Assembly: GCF_009846755.1 (NCBI RefSeq)
Contig: NZ_AQOR01000005.1
Location: 124,001-188,000, forward strand
Length of the DNA: 64,000 nt
Reading direction: 5' to 3'
DNA from: Alcanivorax sp. S71-1-4
GTDB lineage: Bacteria > Pseudomonadota > Gammaproteobacteria > Pseudomonadales > Alcanivoracaceae
Below the pieces are notes generated by a model that saw only the letters and a list, made by a program, of their open reading frames with translations, made no database searches and was not told the origin of the DNA. The translations under genes were made by a program, and so were the position numbers. Positions 8,839-17,716 of this stretch are shown here, piece after piece (the first letter of the stretch is position 1; each line of letters opens with the position of its first letter).

Positions 8839-8976
8839 AAATTATGACCACCCCCTTTGCGAATAAGTTCACCGCGCCGAAAAAATAATTTTCCATCCCG
8901 GCCACTGCGCTACACTCAGGCCCACACTGATCCCCGCCTTCCCCTCACACGCCCGATGACAAGAAGAGGCAAAGTG

Positions 8977-10782
8977 ATGTCAGACAGCCCGATCATGCAC
9001 CGCCGCCATCTGGATTTTCTGCTCTACGACGTGCTCAACGCCGACGCCCTGACCCGCTGGCCACGCTTTGGTGACCACAGCCGCGACACCTTCAATGCGG
9101 TGCTCGACCTGGCCCACGACCTGGCGCTGGACACCTTCCTGCCGCACAACCGCAAGGCCGACCTGAACGAGCCGCGCTTCGAGGACGGCCGGGTGATACT
9201 GATTCCCGAGGTGAAACAGGCACTGGATGCCTATGTCGAAGCCGGCTTCATGAGTGCCATGGCGGACAGCGACCAGGGCGGCATGCAACTGCCCTTCCTG
9301 ATCGACAGCGCCGCCAGCGCCTGTTTCTCAGCCGCCAACGTGTCCACCTTCGCCTACCCGATGCTGGCCAAAGGCGTGGCCAACCTGCTCAGTGCCCACG
9401 GCACGCCGGCACAGCAGCGGCTGTACCGCGACCCGATCATCGCCGGCCGCTTCTACGGCACCATGTGCCTGAGCGAACCCCAGGCCGGTTCGTCCCTGGG
9501 CGATCTGCGCACCCGCGCGATCAGACAACCCGAGGGCCACTACCTGCTCGAAGGCGCCAAGATGTGGATCAGCGGGGGTGAGCACGACCTGGGCGAGAAC
9601 ATCATCCATCTGGTGCTGGCCCGGCTGCCGGACGCACCCGCCGGCGTGCGTGGCATCAGCCTGTTCCTGGTGCCGAAATACCATGTGCACGACGACGGCA
9701 GCCTCGGCGAGCGCAACGATGTGCAACTGGCCGGCGTGAATCACAAGATGGGTTATCGCGGCACCGTGAACACCTTCCTGAAATTCGGCGAGCAGGGCCG
9801 CTGCATCGGCTATCTGGTCGGGCGCGAGAACGAAGGGCTGGCCAACATGTTCCACATGATGAACGAGGCCCGCATCGGCGTCGGGCTGGGCGCCACCATG
9901 CTCGGTTACGCCGGCTACCTTCATTCACTGGAATACGCGCGCGAACGCACCCAGGGCCGCCACCCGGACCAGAAAAACCCGGACGCACCGCCCGTGCCGC
10001 TGATCGAACACGCCGATATCCGCCGCATGCTGCTGCAACAGAAAACCTGGACCGAGGGCGCCCAGGCGCTGGCATTCTATGGCGCCCGTCTGGTGGACGA
10101 GAAAGCCCACGCCCCCGAGGAAAAAATCCGGCAGGACGCCGCCCTGCTATTGGACTTCCTGACGCCCATCATCAAGGCCTGGCCGTCGGAATGGTGCCTG
10201 CGCGCCAACGAACAGGCGATCCAGATTCTCGGCGGCTACGGCTACACGCGCGAATACCCGGTGGAGCAGTTTTACCGCGACAATCGCCTCAACCCGATCC
10301 ACGAAGGCACCAACGGCATCCAGGCCATGGACCTGCTTGGCCGCAAGGCGATGATGCAGGGTGGCGCGGCGCTGACCCTGCTGGCGCAACGCATCACCGC
10401 CACCCTGGACACATTGCGCGATAACCCGCGCCTGCAGCCGCTGGCGGTCGAGATGCAGGGCTACCTGCACCTGGCCGGCGACACCACCGCCACACTCGGC
10501 CAGGCACTGGCCCGTGGCGAAATCCGGCTGGGCCTGGCCAACGCCAGCCATTACCTCACGCTGATCGGCCACCTCTGCGTCGGCTGGATGTGGCTGAAGC
10601 AGGCACAGGTAGCCTCGGAGAAACATCCCCGCGCCAGCGACACGGACGCGGATTTCCTTGAAGGGAAAATACTGGCCTGCGAGTTCTTCTTCCGGCATGA
10701 GCTGCCGATCATCCGGCACAGCGCCGCGCTGCTGAAATCACTGGACGACACGACCCTGAAAACCACGTCTGCCCACCTGTAA
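8977..10782 (+). CDS. Acyl-CoA dehydrogenase, ~600-residue class (FadE/DmdC-like)
   Basis: The 601-residue flavoenzyme catalyses alpha-beta dehydrogenation of an acyl-CoA thioester in beta-oxidation or a related route. Visible signatures are CLSEPQAGSSLGDLRTRA and WISGGEHDLGENIIHL in the middle domain, GYRGTVNT, the FAD-contact region ILGGYGYTREYPVEQFYRDN, and HEGTNGIQAMDLLGRK with the expected catalytic Glu near residue 443. The extra C-terminal segment of about 130 residues is typical of this longer class. The ATG at 8977 has AGAGG upstream and starts the conserved N-terminus; an in-frame ATG at 8857 lacks support. Chain-length specificity cannot be read. No etf or thiolase gene is nearby. 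Confidence 0.93.
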   Translation: MSDSPIMHRRHLDFLLYDVLNADALTRWPRFGDHSRDTFNAVLDLAHDLALDTFLPHNRKADLNEPRFEDGRVILIPEVKQALDAYVEAGFMSAMADSDQGGMQLPFLIDSAASACFSAANVSTFAYPMLAKGVANLLSAHGTPAQQRLYRDPIIAGRFYGTMCLSEPQAGSSLGDLRTRAIRQPEGHYLLEGAKMWISGGEHDLGENIIHLVLARLPDAPAGVRGISLFLVPKYHVHDDGSLGERNDVQLAGVNHKMGYRGTVNTFLKFGEQGRCIGYLVGRENEGLANMFHMMNEARIGVGLGATMLGYAGYLHSLEYARERTQGRHPDQKNPDAPPVPLIEHADIRRMLLQQKTWTEGAQALAFYGARLVDEKAHAPEEKIRQDAALLLDFLTPIIKAWPSEWCLRANEQAIQILGGYGYTREYPVEQFYRDNRLNPIHEGTNGIQAMDLLGRKAMMQGGAALTLLAQRITATLDTLRDNPRLQPLAVEMQGYLHLAGDTTATLGQALARGEIRLGLANASHYLTLIGHLCVGWMWLKQAQVASEKHPRASDTDADFLEGKILACEFFFRHELPIIRHSAALLKSLDDTTLKTTSAHL

Positions 10783-10794
10783 TCACAACCAATG

Positions 10795-11073
10795 TCCCGT
10801 AGGGTGGGTAGAGCCAAAGGCGAAACCCACCACGTCCATGCCCATTAATCACTCCCGCAAAATCATCGAAATAACCCGTTATCCACTTCTGAGAAAATCA
10901 TCGGAATCGCCCGTCAACCATTCCCGTAAAATCATCAAAATACCTATTGATCACTGCCGTAAAATCATCGAAATCGCCCGGCTTGGGAAGTGGGTAGTTT
11001 CGATGATTCTGTGCGAGCAGTGTGCGACATGGACCCGGTGGGTTTCGCCTTTGGCTCTACCCACCCTACGGGA
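10795..11073. repeat. Palindromic repeat element, copy 1 of 4 (expanded)
   Basis: The outer arms begin TCCCGTAGGGTGGGTAGAGC and end with its complement around 11040-11073. Inner arms contain AAAATCATCGAAA (left) and TTTCGATGATT (right). This copy is the longest because the left inner segment is present about four times. It lies between the converging 3' ends of the acyl-CoA dehydrogenase and the AraC gene. With the two terminators below, it fills the 400-bp gap, in which I see no credible gene. Confidence 0.9.
10847..10980. repeat. Four tandem units (33-35 bp) inside palindromic repeat copy 1
   Basis: The anchor AAAATCATC starts at 10859, 10894, 10928 and 10961, giving spacings of 35, 34 and 33 bases. 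Each unit also holds a CACTNCCG-like lead and an AATNNCCC-like tail. Units differ by several substitutions, so the expansion is not very recent. The spacing lacks unique spacers, so this is not a CRISPR array. The other three copies in the window have only a single unit. Confidence 0.85.
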
Positions 11074-11096
11074 GCTATTTACGGCGGGGATGCCAC

Positions 11097-11127
11097 AAAA
11101 AAGGGGATATTCCAAAGGAATATCCCC
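11097..11127 (-). terminator. Distal intrinsic terminator for the AraC-type gene
   Basis: Perfect 11-bp arms GGGGATATTCC (11103-11113) and GGAATATCCCC (11117-11127) enclose AAA. On the minus strand the hairpin is followed by six T, which is correct for transcripts arriving from the gene at 11182-11979. Confidence 0.85.
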
Positions 11128-11146
11128 ACTTCAGCATGGCAAAACT

Positions 11147-11178
11147 CTCGCGTTCACCCACTGCGTGGTGAACGCGAG
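11147..11178 (-). terminator. Proximal terminator-like hairpin after the AraC-type gene
   Basis: Perfect 12-bp arms CTCGCGTTCACC and GGTGAACGCGAG with an 8-base loop lie immediately after the stop codon at 11182. On the minus strand a short TTTT follows. Together with the next hairpin it forms a tandem terminator. Confidence 0.7.
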
Positions 11179-11181
11179 ACA

Positions 11182-11979
11182 TCATCGATCATCCGGCAAT
11201 ATTTCGACTTGAACGCTGCTGCTGTCTTTCAGCAGCGATGACGGCGGCAGGCCGAACATGCGGCGAAAGGTCCGGCTGAAATGCGCTGAATCGGCAAACC
11301 CGGCATGCAGTGCCGCTTCCGTGAGGGAGATGCCGGCCTGCACGCGCTGCACCGTGTCGCGCACACGCCGCCACAACAGATAGTGGCTCAGCGACAAACC
11401 CAGCTCCTGCTTGAACAGATGCTGCAGCCGCGACACCGACAGCGCCACCGACGCGGCCAGCGCCTGCACCGGTGGCGGCTGCTCCAGCCCGGCCACGAGC
11501 AGGCGCCGCACCCGTTCCACGCGCCGGTCCCGCACCAGCGGCGGCAACGGCAAGCGCCCGAGCACCTGCACCACATGCATGAAGAAGCGCATCGCCTCGA
11601 CACCGTTCCAGGCGCCGCCCGGCACACCGGCGAGAATACCGCGCCGCTCGCTCTCACTGAGCGGGACCACCGGCCGGCCGGCAAAACGGCCGCCGAAACC
11701 CCGATAGGCGCGGCCGTCCGGGTCCACCTGCATGATCAGCACACCGTCGTCCTGGGTACGCAACTGCTGCGGCACGCAAGGCGCCACACACAGGCCGGTG
11801 CTTTCCTGCCAGGGAGCATCATCATGACGAAACAGAAACGGTTTGCCGGTGGCCACCAGGATGGACGCGTTGTAGTGCGCATGCGGCTGGTTGTCCACCG
11901 CACACCCCACCATCAACGCGTGGCCGCCATGCACATAAAGGCAACCGCGTCGTGCGGCGGACGAAGTGGCTTCGGCCAT
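11182..11979 (-). CDS. AraC-family transcriptional regulator
   Basis: The ~265-residue protein has an N-terminal cupin-like sensing domain (GHALMVGCAVDNQPHAHYNASILVA, with PHAHYN resembling the cupin His pattern). The C-terminal double helix-turn-helix spans residues ~165-260 (VQALAASVALSVSRLQHLFKQ and LTEAALHAGFADSAHFSRTF, the hallmark AraC recognition helix region). The ATG at 11979 is chosen because GGAGAG lies nine bases upstream, rather than the ATG at 12003. It stands 50 bp after the stop of the next AraC gene on the same strand, so they may be co-expressed. No target gene is obvious. Confidence 0.88.
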   Translation of the reverse strand: MAEATSSAARRGCLYVHGGHALMVGCAVDNQPHAHYNASILVATGKPFLFRHDDAPWQESTGLCVAPCVPQQLRTQDDGVLIMQVDPDGRAYRGFGGRFAGRPVVPLSESERRGILAGVPGGAWNGVEAMRFFMHVVQVLGRLPLPPLVRDRRVERVRRLLVAGLEQPPPVQALAASVALSVSRLQHLFKQELGLSLSHYLLWRRVRDTVQRVQAGISLTEAALHAGFADSAHFSRTFRRMFGLPPSSLLKDSSSVQVEILPDDR

Positions 11980-12053
11980 GGCGTGGCGCTCTCCGGGCAG
12001 CATCAGGTCGGCTGGCCAGCGTAACCGGCCCCCAGCGGGCTGTCGACGTGTGA

Positions 12054-13067
12054 TCAGCGATGGCGGCGCCGGTATTCCCCCGGCGCGCAGCCTTCCCAGC
12101 GTTTGAACGCGTGGTAGAAATTGGCAATGTCAGAGAACCCCAGGTCGGTTGCCAGTTGCTCCATGTCGCAATCGTCCGCCAGCAATGCGTGGCGCGCATA
12201 GTCGTGCCGCACGGCATCCCGCAGGCCGGCGAAGCTGACGTTCTCCTGACGCAACCGCCGCTGCAGGGTGCGTGCGCTGAGATTCAGCGCCGCCGCCACG
12301 TCAGCGATGGCCGTGTCGTCACCACCAAGGCGCTGGGCCAGCACGTTGCGCACCTGCATGGCCATGCCCTGCGCCCTGCTCAGGCTCGCCAGCAGCCGGT
12401 CCGCCTGGCGCCGCAGCCGCTGATGGTAGTCAGGGTAGGCGCCGGCCAGCGGCAGGTTCAACGTCTGCGGCTGCACGAGAATGGCGTTTTCCGGCTGGTC
12501 GAACCGCTGCGGCACCGCGAAATACTCGTCGTAGGGCGCCGTATCCGGCGGCGCGCTGTGGCAGAACTCCACCGCCAGCAGCCCCAGCCGGTCACCGGTC
12601 AGCGAGCGGCCGATGGCAACCATGGTCGCCACCACCGCCTCGTTGTGGGCGCGCAGACGGGTAAAATTCAGGCTGCCGTCAGAACTGCCGGCCAGCCGCA
12701 CGCCGCCGTCAACCTGATCCAGCGAAAGCTGCATGTAAGGCACCATCAGGTTCTTGTAGTGCAGCAGCAATGTCAGGGCTTCGCCCAGGGTATTGGCCGT
12801 GGCCATCAGGTTGCCGAGCAGGTCCAGGTTGCCGTAATGGTTGTCACGGCCCACACGCAGCCCGAAAAAAGGCTCATGCTCCACCGCCGTAAAGGCTTCA
12901 CTCAGCACGGCATCCAGCTGTGCCAGACTGATGTACTGGTCGCGCCGGCCGACGCTGTCCGGGTCAATGCCGACCCGTTCGAACATCGCCTGGATATTCA
13001 GGCGGCCCTTCATGGCCAGTTCGAGCAGGCCCGGCAAGACCGAGGCCGGTAACAGATTGCTCCACAT
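12054..13067 (-). CDS. AraC-family regulator with Arabinose_bd-type N-terminal domain (OruR/ArgR-like layout)
   Basis: The 337-residue protein starts with the conserved lead of this subfamily (SVLPGLLELAMKGRLNIQAMFERVGID). It has a ~200-residue effector domain (FFGLRVGRDNHYGNLDLLGNLMATANTLGEAL) and a C-terminal HTH (IADVAAALNLSARTLQRRLRQENVSF; LATDLGFSDIANFYHAFKRW). The ATG at 13067 has AGGAGC upstream. It is divergent from the SRPBCC gene, and the gap carries two 24-bp direct repeats that could be its operator. Members in related bacteria control amino-acid, lipid or aromatic catabolism. The effector is unknown. Confidence 0.9.
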   Translation of the reverse strand: MWSNLLPASVLPGLLELAMKGRLNIQAMFERVGIDPDSVGRRDQYISLAQLDAVLSEAFTAVEHEPFFGLRVGRDNHYGNLDLLGNLMATANTLGEALTLLLHYKNLMVPYMQLSLDQVDGGVRLAGSSDGSLNFTRLRAHNEAVVATMVAIGRSLTGDRLGLLAVEFCHSAPPDTAPYDEYFAVPQRFDQPENAILVQPQTLNLPLAGAYPDYHQRLRRQADRLLASLSRAQGMAMQVRNVLAQRLGGDDTAIADVAAALNLSARTLQRRLRQENVSFAGLRDAVRHDYARHALLADDCDMEQLATDLGFSDIANFYHAFKRWEGCAPGEYRRRHR

Positions 13068-13188
13068 GCGGCAGTGCGCTCCTGATCCGGGCAGAACCCT
13101 TCGTGGCTGACGCTATGACAGCGGTGCCGCTCGGTCAACAGCCCGCCCCGGGCATTGCTGGCCGCATCACGGCGGGTTCGGTACTCTT

Positions 13189-13235
13189 GGTCACCCCTGA
13201 CGGAGAGCAGGTGGTCACCCCTGACGGGGAGCAGG
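13189..13235. promoter_or_regulatory. 24-bp-spaced direct repeats, putative AraC-type operator
   Basis: Two copies of a 23-bp sequence beginning GGTCACCCCTGACGG and ending GAGCAGG start at 13189 and 13213 and differ by one base. They sit between the divergent AraC gene (start 13067) and the SRPBCC gene (start 13267). AraC-family regulators commonly bind paired direct repeats spaced about two helical turns apart. Assignment to this regulator is inference. Confidence 0.55.
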
Positions 13236-13266
13236 ACATCAGGAAATAACACGCACAGGAATGTTT

Positions 13267-13698
13267 ATGTTCAAACGCTACTACGCCGACATGGTCACCG
13301 AGGCCGCCGTACCGCCCGCCCAGGCGTTCCGTTTCTTCTGCAATGTGCAGGACTGGGCCGACTGGTCCAGCGTCATCGCCAGCGCGCGCCTGCTCAACGG
13401 CGACTGGCGCCGCGGTGCCCTGCTGATGTTCGCACCGAAACTGCCGGGCCTGCCTGCAGCGCCCCTGATCGTACCGATTCTGGAATTCGAGCCTGACCAT
13501 CGCATCACCTGGGGCGTGAACCTGCCCATGGCACGCATGCTGCACCGCTTTACCTTCACCCCGGTGGAAGGCGGCAGTTGCCACATTCACCACGAAGAAT
13601 GGTCAGAGGGCGTGATCAGCCTGCTGACATTGCCAGTGACACGTCGCCTGCGCGCCTTCAATGAACGCTTCGCGCGTGAACTGGCGGCCATGTTCTGA
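13267..13698 (+). CDS. SRPBCC-fold protein (polyketide cyclase/lipid-transfer-like)
   Basis: This 143-residue protein follows the START/Bet-v1-like pattern: FKRYYADMVTEAAVPPAQAFRFFCNVQDWADWSSVI at the front (helix-grip first strand and helix, with the common WxDW-type turn), a central strand series with HRITWGVN, and a C-terminal long helix (RLRAFNERFARELAAMF). The fold binds a hydrophobic ligand. The second ATG (13267) is chosen because AGGA directly abuts the first one at 13261. It is divergent from an AraC regulator and 60 bp ahead of the RND exporter, so the three may form one functional unit. Confidence 0.82.
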   Translation: MFKRYYADMVTEAAVPPAQAFRFFCNVQDWADWSSVIASARLLNGDWRRGALLMFAPKLPGLPAAPLIVPILEFEPDHRITWGVNLPMARMLHRFTFTPVEGGSCHIHHEEWSEGVISLLTLPVTRRLRAFNERFARELAAMF

Positions 13699-13757
13699 GG
13701 TCTGTACCCGGTGGCACTGCCGCCGGCCCCGCCCCACCAGCGAGTAAGGATCAACCC

Positions 13758-16310
13758 GTGACCAAAACCCTGTTTGCGCTGTACCAGCGCCTGGTTCTGC
13801 AACACCCCGTCATCTGGGTGCTCCTGGCACTGCTGGTGTCCGGCTACGCTGCCTGGGAAAGCCGCCACTTTCGGCTGGATGCCTCCGCCGACTCGCTGAT
13901 TCTGGAAAATGACAAGGCACTGGAGTTCTATCGCGAGGTGTCCAAACGCTACGGCGGCAGCGAATTCCTGATCATCACCTACGAGCCGACGCGCAGCGCG
14001 CTGTTCAGCCGCGAGGCCCTGCAGGATCTCGCCACCCTGCAAAGCAGCCTGAGTGAATTGCCAAGAGTGGCGTCGGTGTACTCCATGCTCGACGTACCGC
14101 TGCTGTTCAGCCCGCAGGTGCGTTTCAGCGATCTGGCCAATGGCTACAGTACCCTGCGTGATGAGGACGCCGACCTGTCGCTGGCGAAGCAGGAGTTTAC
14201 CGGCGGCAGCCCGCTCTATCGTGATCTGCTGGTCAACCGTGCCGGCGACACCACCGCGTTGCTGATCAATTTCGAACGCGACGAAACCTATTACCGGCTG
14301 CTCAACCAGCGCAACGCGTTGCGCGACCAGGAACGCGCCGGTGAACTGGATGACGCCGGCCAGCGCGAGCTTGCCCGCGCCAGCCGTGAATTCAGCGACT
14401 ACTCGGCAAAGCGGCAAGCGGAAAGCGCCGCGGAAATTGCCACCATACGCGCCCTCATGGATGAGCACCGCGACAGCGCACGGCTGTTCCTCGGCGGCGC
14501 CCCGATGATCGCCTCGGATGCCGTCGGTTTTGTACGCAGCGACCTGGAAGTGTTCGGCATCGGCGTGACGCTGTTCCTGATCCTGGCGCTGCTGGTGATT
14601 TTCCGCCGCCCGCGCTGGATTGCCCTGCCGATGCTGTGCTGTGGCCTGACCGTGCTGTGGGTGTCCGGCTGGCTTGGCCTGATGGACTGGAAAGTCACCG
14701 TCATCAGCTCGAACTTCGTCTCGCTGCTGCTGATCATCACCATGTCCATGACCATCCACCTGATCGTGCGCTATCGCGAACTGCAGGTGGAACAGCCAGA
14801 CGCCGGCCAGCCCACCCTGGTGCGCGACACCATGGGCCATATGCTGCGCCCGGTGATCTACACCAGCCTGACCACCATGGTGGCGTTCTCCTCGCTGGTG
14901 TTCAGCGGTATCCGCCCGGTCATCGACTTCGGCTGGATGATGACCATCGGCATCGGCCTGGCGCTGATATTGTGCCTGGTATTGTTCCCGGCGGTGCTGG
15001 CACTGTTGCCAAAGCAGCCACCGCAGACACTGCGCGATTTCACCCGCCGCGCCACTTTGCGCATTGCCGATTTCAATCGCGGCCACGGCATCAAGCTGCT
15101 GGTCGCCTGCGCCCTGATCGTGATCGTGTCGCTGATCGGCACCACCCGCCTGACGGTGGAAAACCGCTTTATCGATTACTTCCAGAAAGACACGGAAATC
15201 TACCAGGGCATGGTCGAGATCGACCGCAACCTGGGCGGCACCACGCCGCTGGATATCGTCATCAATGCGCCGGCGGACTACCAGCCCCGCACCCTGGACG
15301 ATGACCCGTTCGCCGATCCCTTCAGCGAAGGTTTCGGTGACGACGAAGGCGGTGATGAAGGCTTCGGCGATGACCCGTTCGCCGACCCGTTCGCCGGCGA
15401 TGCCCAGACCGACCCGCTGGAAAACGCCTACTGGTACACGCCGCAACGGCTGGAACAACTGCTGGAAATCCAGCACTACCTGGAGTCGCTGCCGGAAACC
15501 GGCAAGGTGCTGTCCATCGCCTCGACCTACGAAGTGGCGAAGATGATCAACAATGGCCCACTGAGCTACGTGGACCTGATGCTGCTGGCCAGTTTTGTGC
15601 CGGAAGATCTGCGCGGGCAACTGGTGCGGCCGTATCTGTCCGAGGACGGCAATCAGGTGCGCATCAGCGTGCGCGTGATCGACTCCGACAAGAACCTGAA
15701 CCGCAACGACCTGCTGCAGAAGATCCAACACGACCTGCAGGAAAACTTCGACCTTGCCCCGGACCAGGTGCAACTGACCGGCGCCATGGTGCTCTACAAC
15801 AACATGCTGCAAAGCCTGTTCGATTCGCAGATCAAGACACTCGGCTTCGTGTTCCTGGCCATCTTCGTGATGTTCCTGGTGCTGTTCCGCTCACCGGGCA
15901 TTTCGCTGATCGCCATGCTGCCGAACCTGTTCAGCGCCGCCTTTATCCTCGGCCTGATGGGCTGGATCGGCCTGCCGCTGGACATCATGACCATCACCAT
16001 CGCCGCCATCACCATCGGTATCGCCGTGGACGATTCGATCCACTACATCCACCGCTTCCGCGAGGAATTCCCGAAAGACCAGGACTACCTGGCCACCATG
16101 CGTCGCTGCCACGGCTCCATCGGCACCGCGATCTACTACACCTCACTGACCATCATCGCCGGCTTCTCGATCCTGGTGGTGTCGAACTTCAACCCGACCG
16201 TCTACTTCGGCGCACTCACCAGCCTGGCGATGCTGGTGGCACTGCTGGCCAACCTGACACTGCTGCCGGCCATGCTGGCCATCGTCAAACCGAAGATTCC
16301 GCCGGTCTGA
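13758..16310 (+). CDS. RND-superfamily exporter, MMPL/SSD type
   Basis: The 850-residue inner-membrane protein has the duplicated six-helix RND layout of 12 membrane segments: helix 1 at residues ~15-35, a large periplasmic loop, helices 2-6 at ~255-420, then the same again, with helices 8-12 at ~700-850. The second repeat contains IAVDDSIHYIHRFREEF, the acidic relay motif of MMPL-type pumps; the first has TMSMTIHLIVRYREL at the matching place. Proton-driven export of a lipid-like compound is the usual role. The second periplasmic loop carries an acidic insertion (residues ~514-556) with two DDPFADPF motifs. The start is GTG with TAAGGA upstream. Confidence 0.9.
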   Translation: MTKTLFALYQRLVLQHPVIWVLLALLVSGYAAWESRHFRLDASADSLILENDKALEFYREVSKRYGGSEFLIITYEPTRSALFSREALQDLATLQSSLSELPRVASVYSMLDVPLLFSPQVRFSDLANGYSTLRDEDADLSLAKQEFTGGSPLYRDLLVNRAGDTTALLINFERDETYYRLLNQRNALRDQERAGELDDAGQRELARASREFSDYSAKRQAESAAEIATIRALMDEHRDSARLFLGGAPMIASDAVGFVRSDLEVFGIGVTLFLILALLVIFRRPRWIALPMLCCGLTVLWVSGWLGLMDWKVTVISSNFVSLLLIITMSMTIHLIVRYRELQVEQPDAGQPTLVRDTMGHMLRPVIYTSLTTMVAFSSLVFSGIRPVIDFGWMMTIGIGLALILCLVLFPAVLALLPKQPPQTLRDFTRRATLRIADFNRGHGIKLLVACALIVIVSLIGTTRLTVENRFIDYFQKDTEIYQGMVEIDRNLGGTTPLDIVINAPADYQPRTLDDDPFADPFSEGFGDDEGGDEGFGDDPFADPFAGDAQTDPLENAYWYTPQRLEQLLEIQHYLESLPETGKVLSIASTYEVAKMINNGPLSYVDLMLLASFVPEDLRGQLVRPYLSEDGNQVRISVRVIDSDKNLNRNDLLQKIQHDLQENFDLAPDQVQLTGAMVLYNNMLQSLFDSQIKTLGFVFLAIFVMFLVLFRSPGISLIAMLPNLFSAAFILGLMGWIGLPLDIMTITIAAITIGIAVDDSIHYIHRFREEFPKDQDYLATMRRCHGSIGTAIYYTSLTIIAGFSILVVSNFNPTVYFGALTSLAMLVALLANLTLLPAMLAIVKPKIPPV

Positions 16311-16332
16311 ATGCCGGGGGGCGGGCTTTAGC

Positions 16333-17712
16333 TCAAACCCTTCCGTGCTGTGCCGTGGGCGGCTGTAAACGCAGGCTGATGGCGGCCGTGATCAAGGCCA
16401 CTGCGGCCGCCACCACCAGGCTGGTCCGCAACCCGGCCATGAAACCCGGCGATTGCGCCAGCAAGGCACCGAACACCGCCACGGCCAGCGCACCACCCAC
16501 CTGGCGGCTGGTATTGAACACACCGCTGGCGGTGCCGGTCAGCGCATGCGGTACGCTGCTGAGCAGTATCGCGGTCACCGGCGGGGCAATCAGCGGGCCG
16601 GCCAGCCCTACCAGCACCATCATCGCCGACAGCCACCAGACCGGCGCCGTGGCCGGCAAGACGGCGATCGCCACCAGGCCAAACGCCATGCACAGCAGAC
16701 CGCTGGTGATCAGCCGTTTGGCGGTAAAGCGCTGCACCAGGCGCGAGGTGAAGGGCGTGAGGACCAGCCCGATCAGCATCATCGGCAGAAACGCCACGCC
16801 AGTCGCCGCAGCGGAAAGCCCCCGCTCCTGTTGAAAGTACAGGCTCATCACGAACGGCAAACCGAAGTAGCCGACCATGAAGGTAAAGCCCACCACCATG
16901 GACACCCGGGCATTGCGGGACTGCAACACCGCGGGCGGCACCATGGGGTGGGCAGCGCGCCGTTGCAGCATGACAAAGAGCGCAAACGCCACCGCGGCAA
17001 TGGCCAGGGCAGCCAGCGCCAGGGCACCGTGGGTATCATGGCGGCCGACATCAATGGCACCGTAGATCAGCGCGCCCATGGCCACCATGGCAGTCAGTTG
17101 CCCCCAGCCATCAAAGGGCGCGAAGCGTTTCGGCGAGGGCCGCGCCCGGCTCAGGCAAGCCAGTGTCAGCAACCCCACCGGCAGGTTGACGAGAAAAATC
17201 CAGCGCCAGTCAAACGCGACCAGCACACCGCCGATCACCGGGCCGGCGGTGGCGGCCACCGCGCCGCCCATCGCCCACAGGGCGATGGCGTGCACCTGCT
17301 TCACCGGGTCACTGTAGGCCTGCCGGACCAGCGCCATGGACGACGGCATCATGACTGCCGCCCCCACGCCCTGGGCAAAACGGGCGCTGATCAGGGTAGC
17401 CAGGTCCGGCGCGGCACCACAGGCCAGCGAGGCCAGCCCAAACACCACCACGCCGCCGCCAAACGCGCGCCGGGCCCCCAGCCGATCCGTCAGCGCACCG
17501 GCGGACAGCAGCAGCGCGGCAAAGGCCAGGGTGTAGCCGTCCACCACCCATTGCAGGCCGGTGATGCCAGCGTCCAGTTCGTGGCCGAGGGTCGGCAGCG
17601 CCACATTCACCACCACCGCATCCAGCGTGATGACAAAAAAACCCAGCAGCGCTGCCATCAGGGTGGCGCGCGCCGTGCTGTCGGGCACGGCGGGCACGGA
17701 CGCGGCGCTCAC
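16333..17712 (-). CDS. MFS drug-efflux transporter, DHA2 (EmrB/QacA) type
   Basis: The 459-residue protein has about 14 hydrophobic segments. Family marks are the motif-C-like start ALLGFFVITLDAVVVNVALPTLG, motif A region TDRLGARRAFGGG, GVGAAVMMPSSMALV, and DWRWIFLVNLPVGL typical of DHA2. It exports hydrophobic compounds by proton antiport. The start is GTG with GGAAGG upstream, four bases after the cupin stop codon, so it is the last gene of the minus-strand operon that begins with the other MFS gene. The substrate is unknown; the neighbours suggest small reactive or aromatic compounds. Confidence 0.9.
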   Translation of the reverse strand: MSAASVPAVPDSTARATLMAALLGFFVITLDAVVVNVALPTLGHELDAGITGLQWVVDGYTLAFAALLLSAGALTDRLGARRAFGGGVVVFGLASLACGAAPDLATLISARFAQGVGAAVMMPSSMALVRQAYSDPVKQVHAIALWAMGGAVAATAGPVIGGVLVAFDWRWIFLVNLPVGLLTLACLSRARPSPKRFAPFDGWGQLTAMVAMGALIYGAIDVGRHDTHGALALAALAIAAVAFALFVMLQRRAAHPMVPPAVLQSRNARVSMVVGFTFMVGYFGLPFVMSLYFQQERGLSAAATGVAFLPMMLIGLVLTPFTSRLVQRFTAKRLITSGLLCMAFGLVAIAVLPATAPVWWLSAMMVLVGLAGPLIAPPVTAILLSSVPHALTGTASGVFNTSRQVGGALAVAVFGALLAQSPGFMAGLRTSLVVAAAVALITAAISLRLQPPTAQHGRV

Positions 17713-17716
17713 CGCA

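Noticed and set aside
10847-10980. Possible CRISPR array
   Set aside because: Units are contiguous and degenerate, with no unique spacers and no cas genes.
10838-11212. ORF coding for a peptide with repeated NHSRKIIEI-like units
   Set aside because: The repeats come from the palindromic element itself; there is no SD and the other copies lack the frame.
13587-15812. 741-codon minus-strand frame opposite the RND exporter
   Set aside because: His/Gln-rich antisense frame; the plus strand codes for a clear RND protein.
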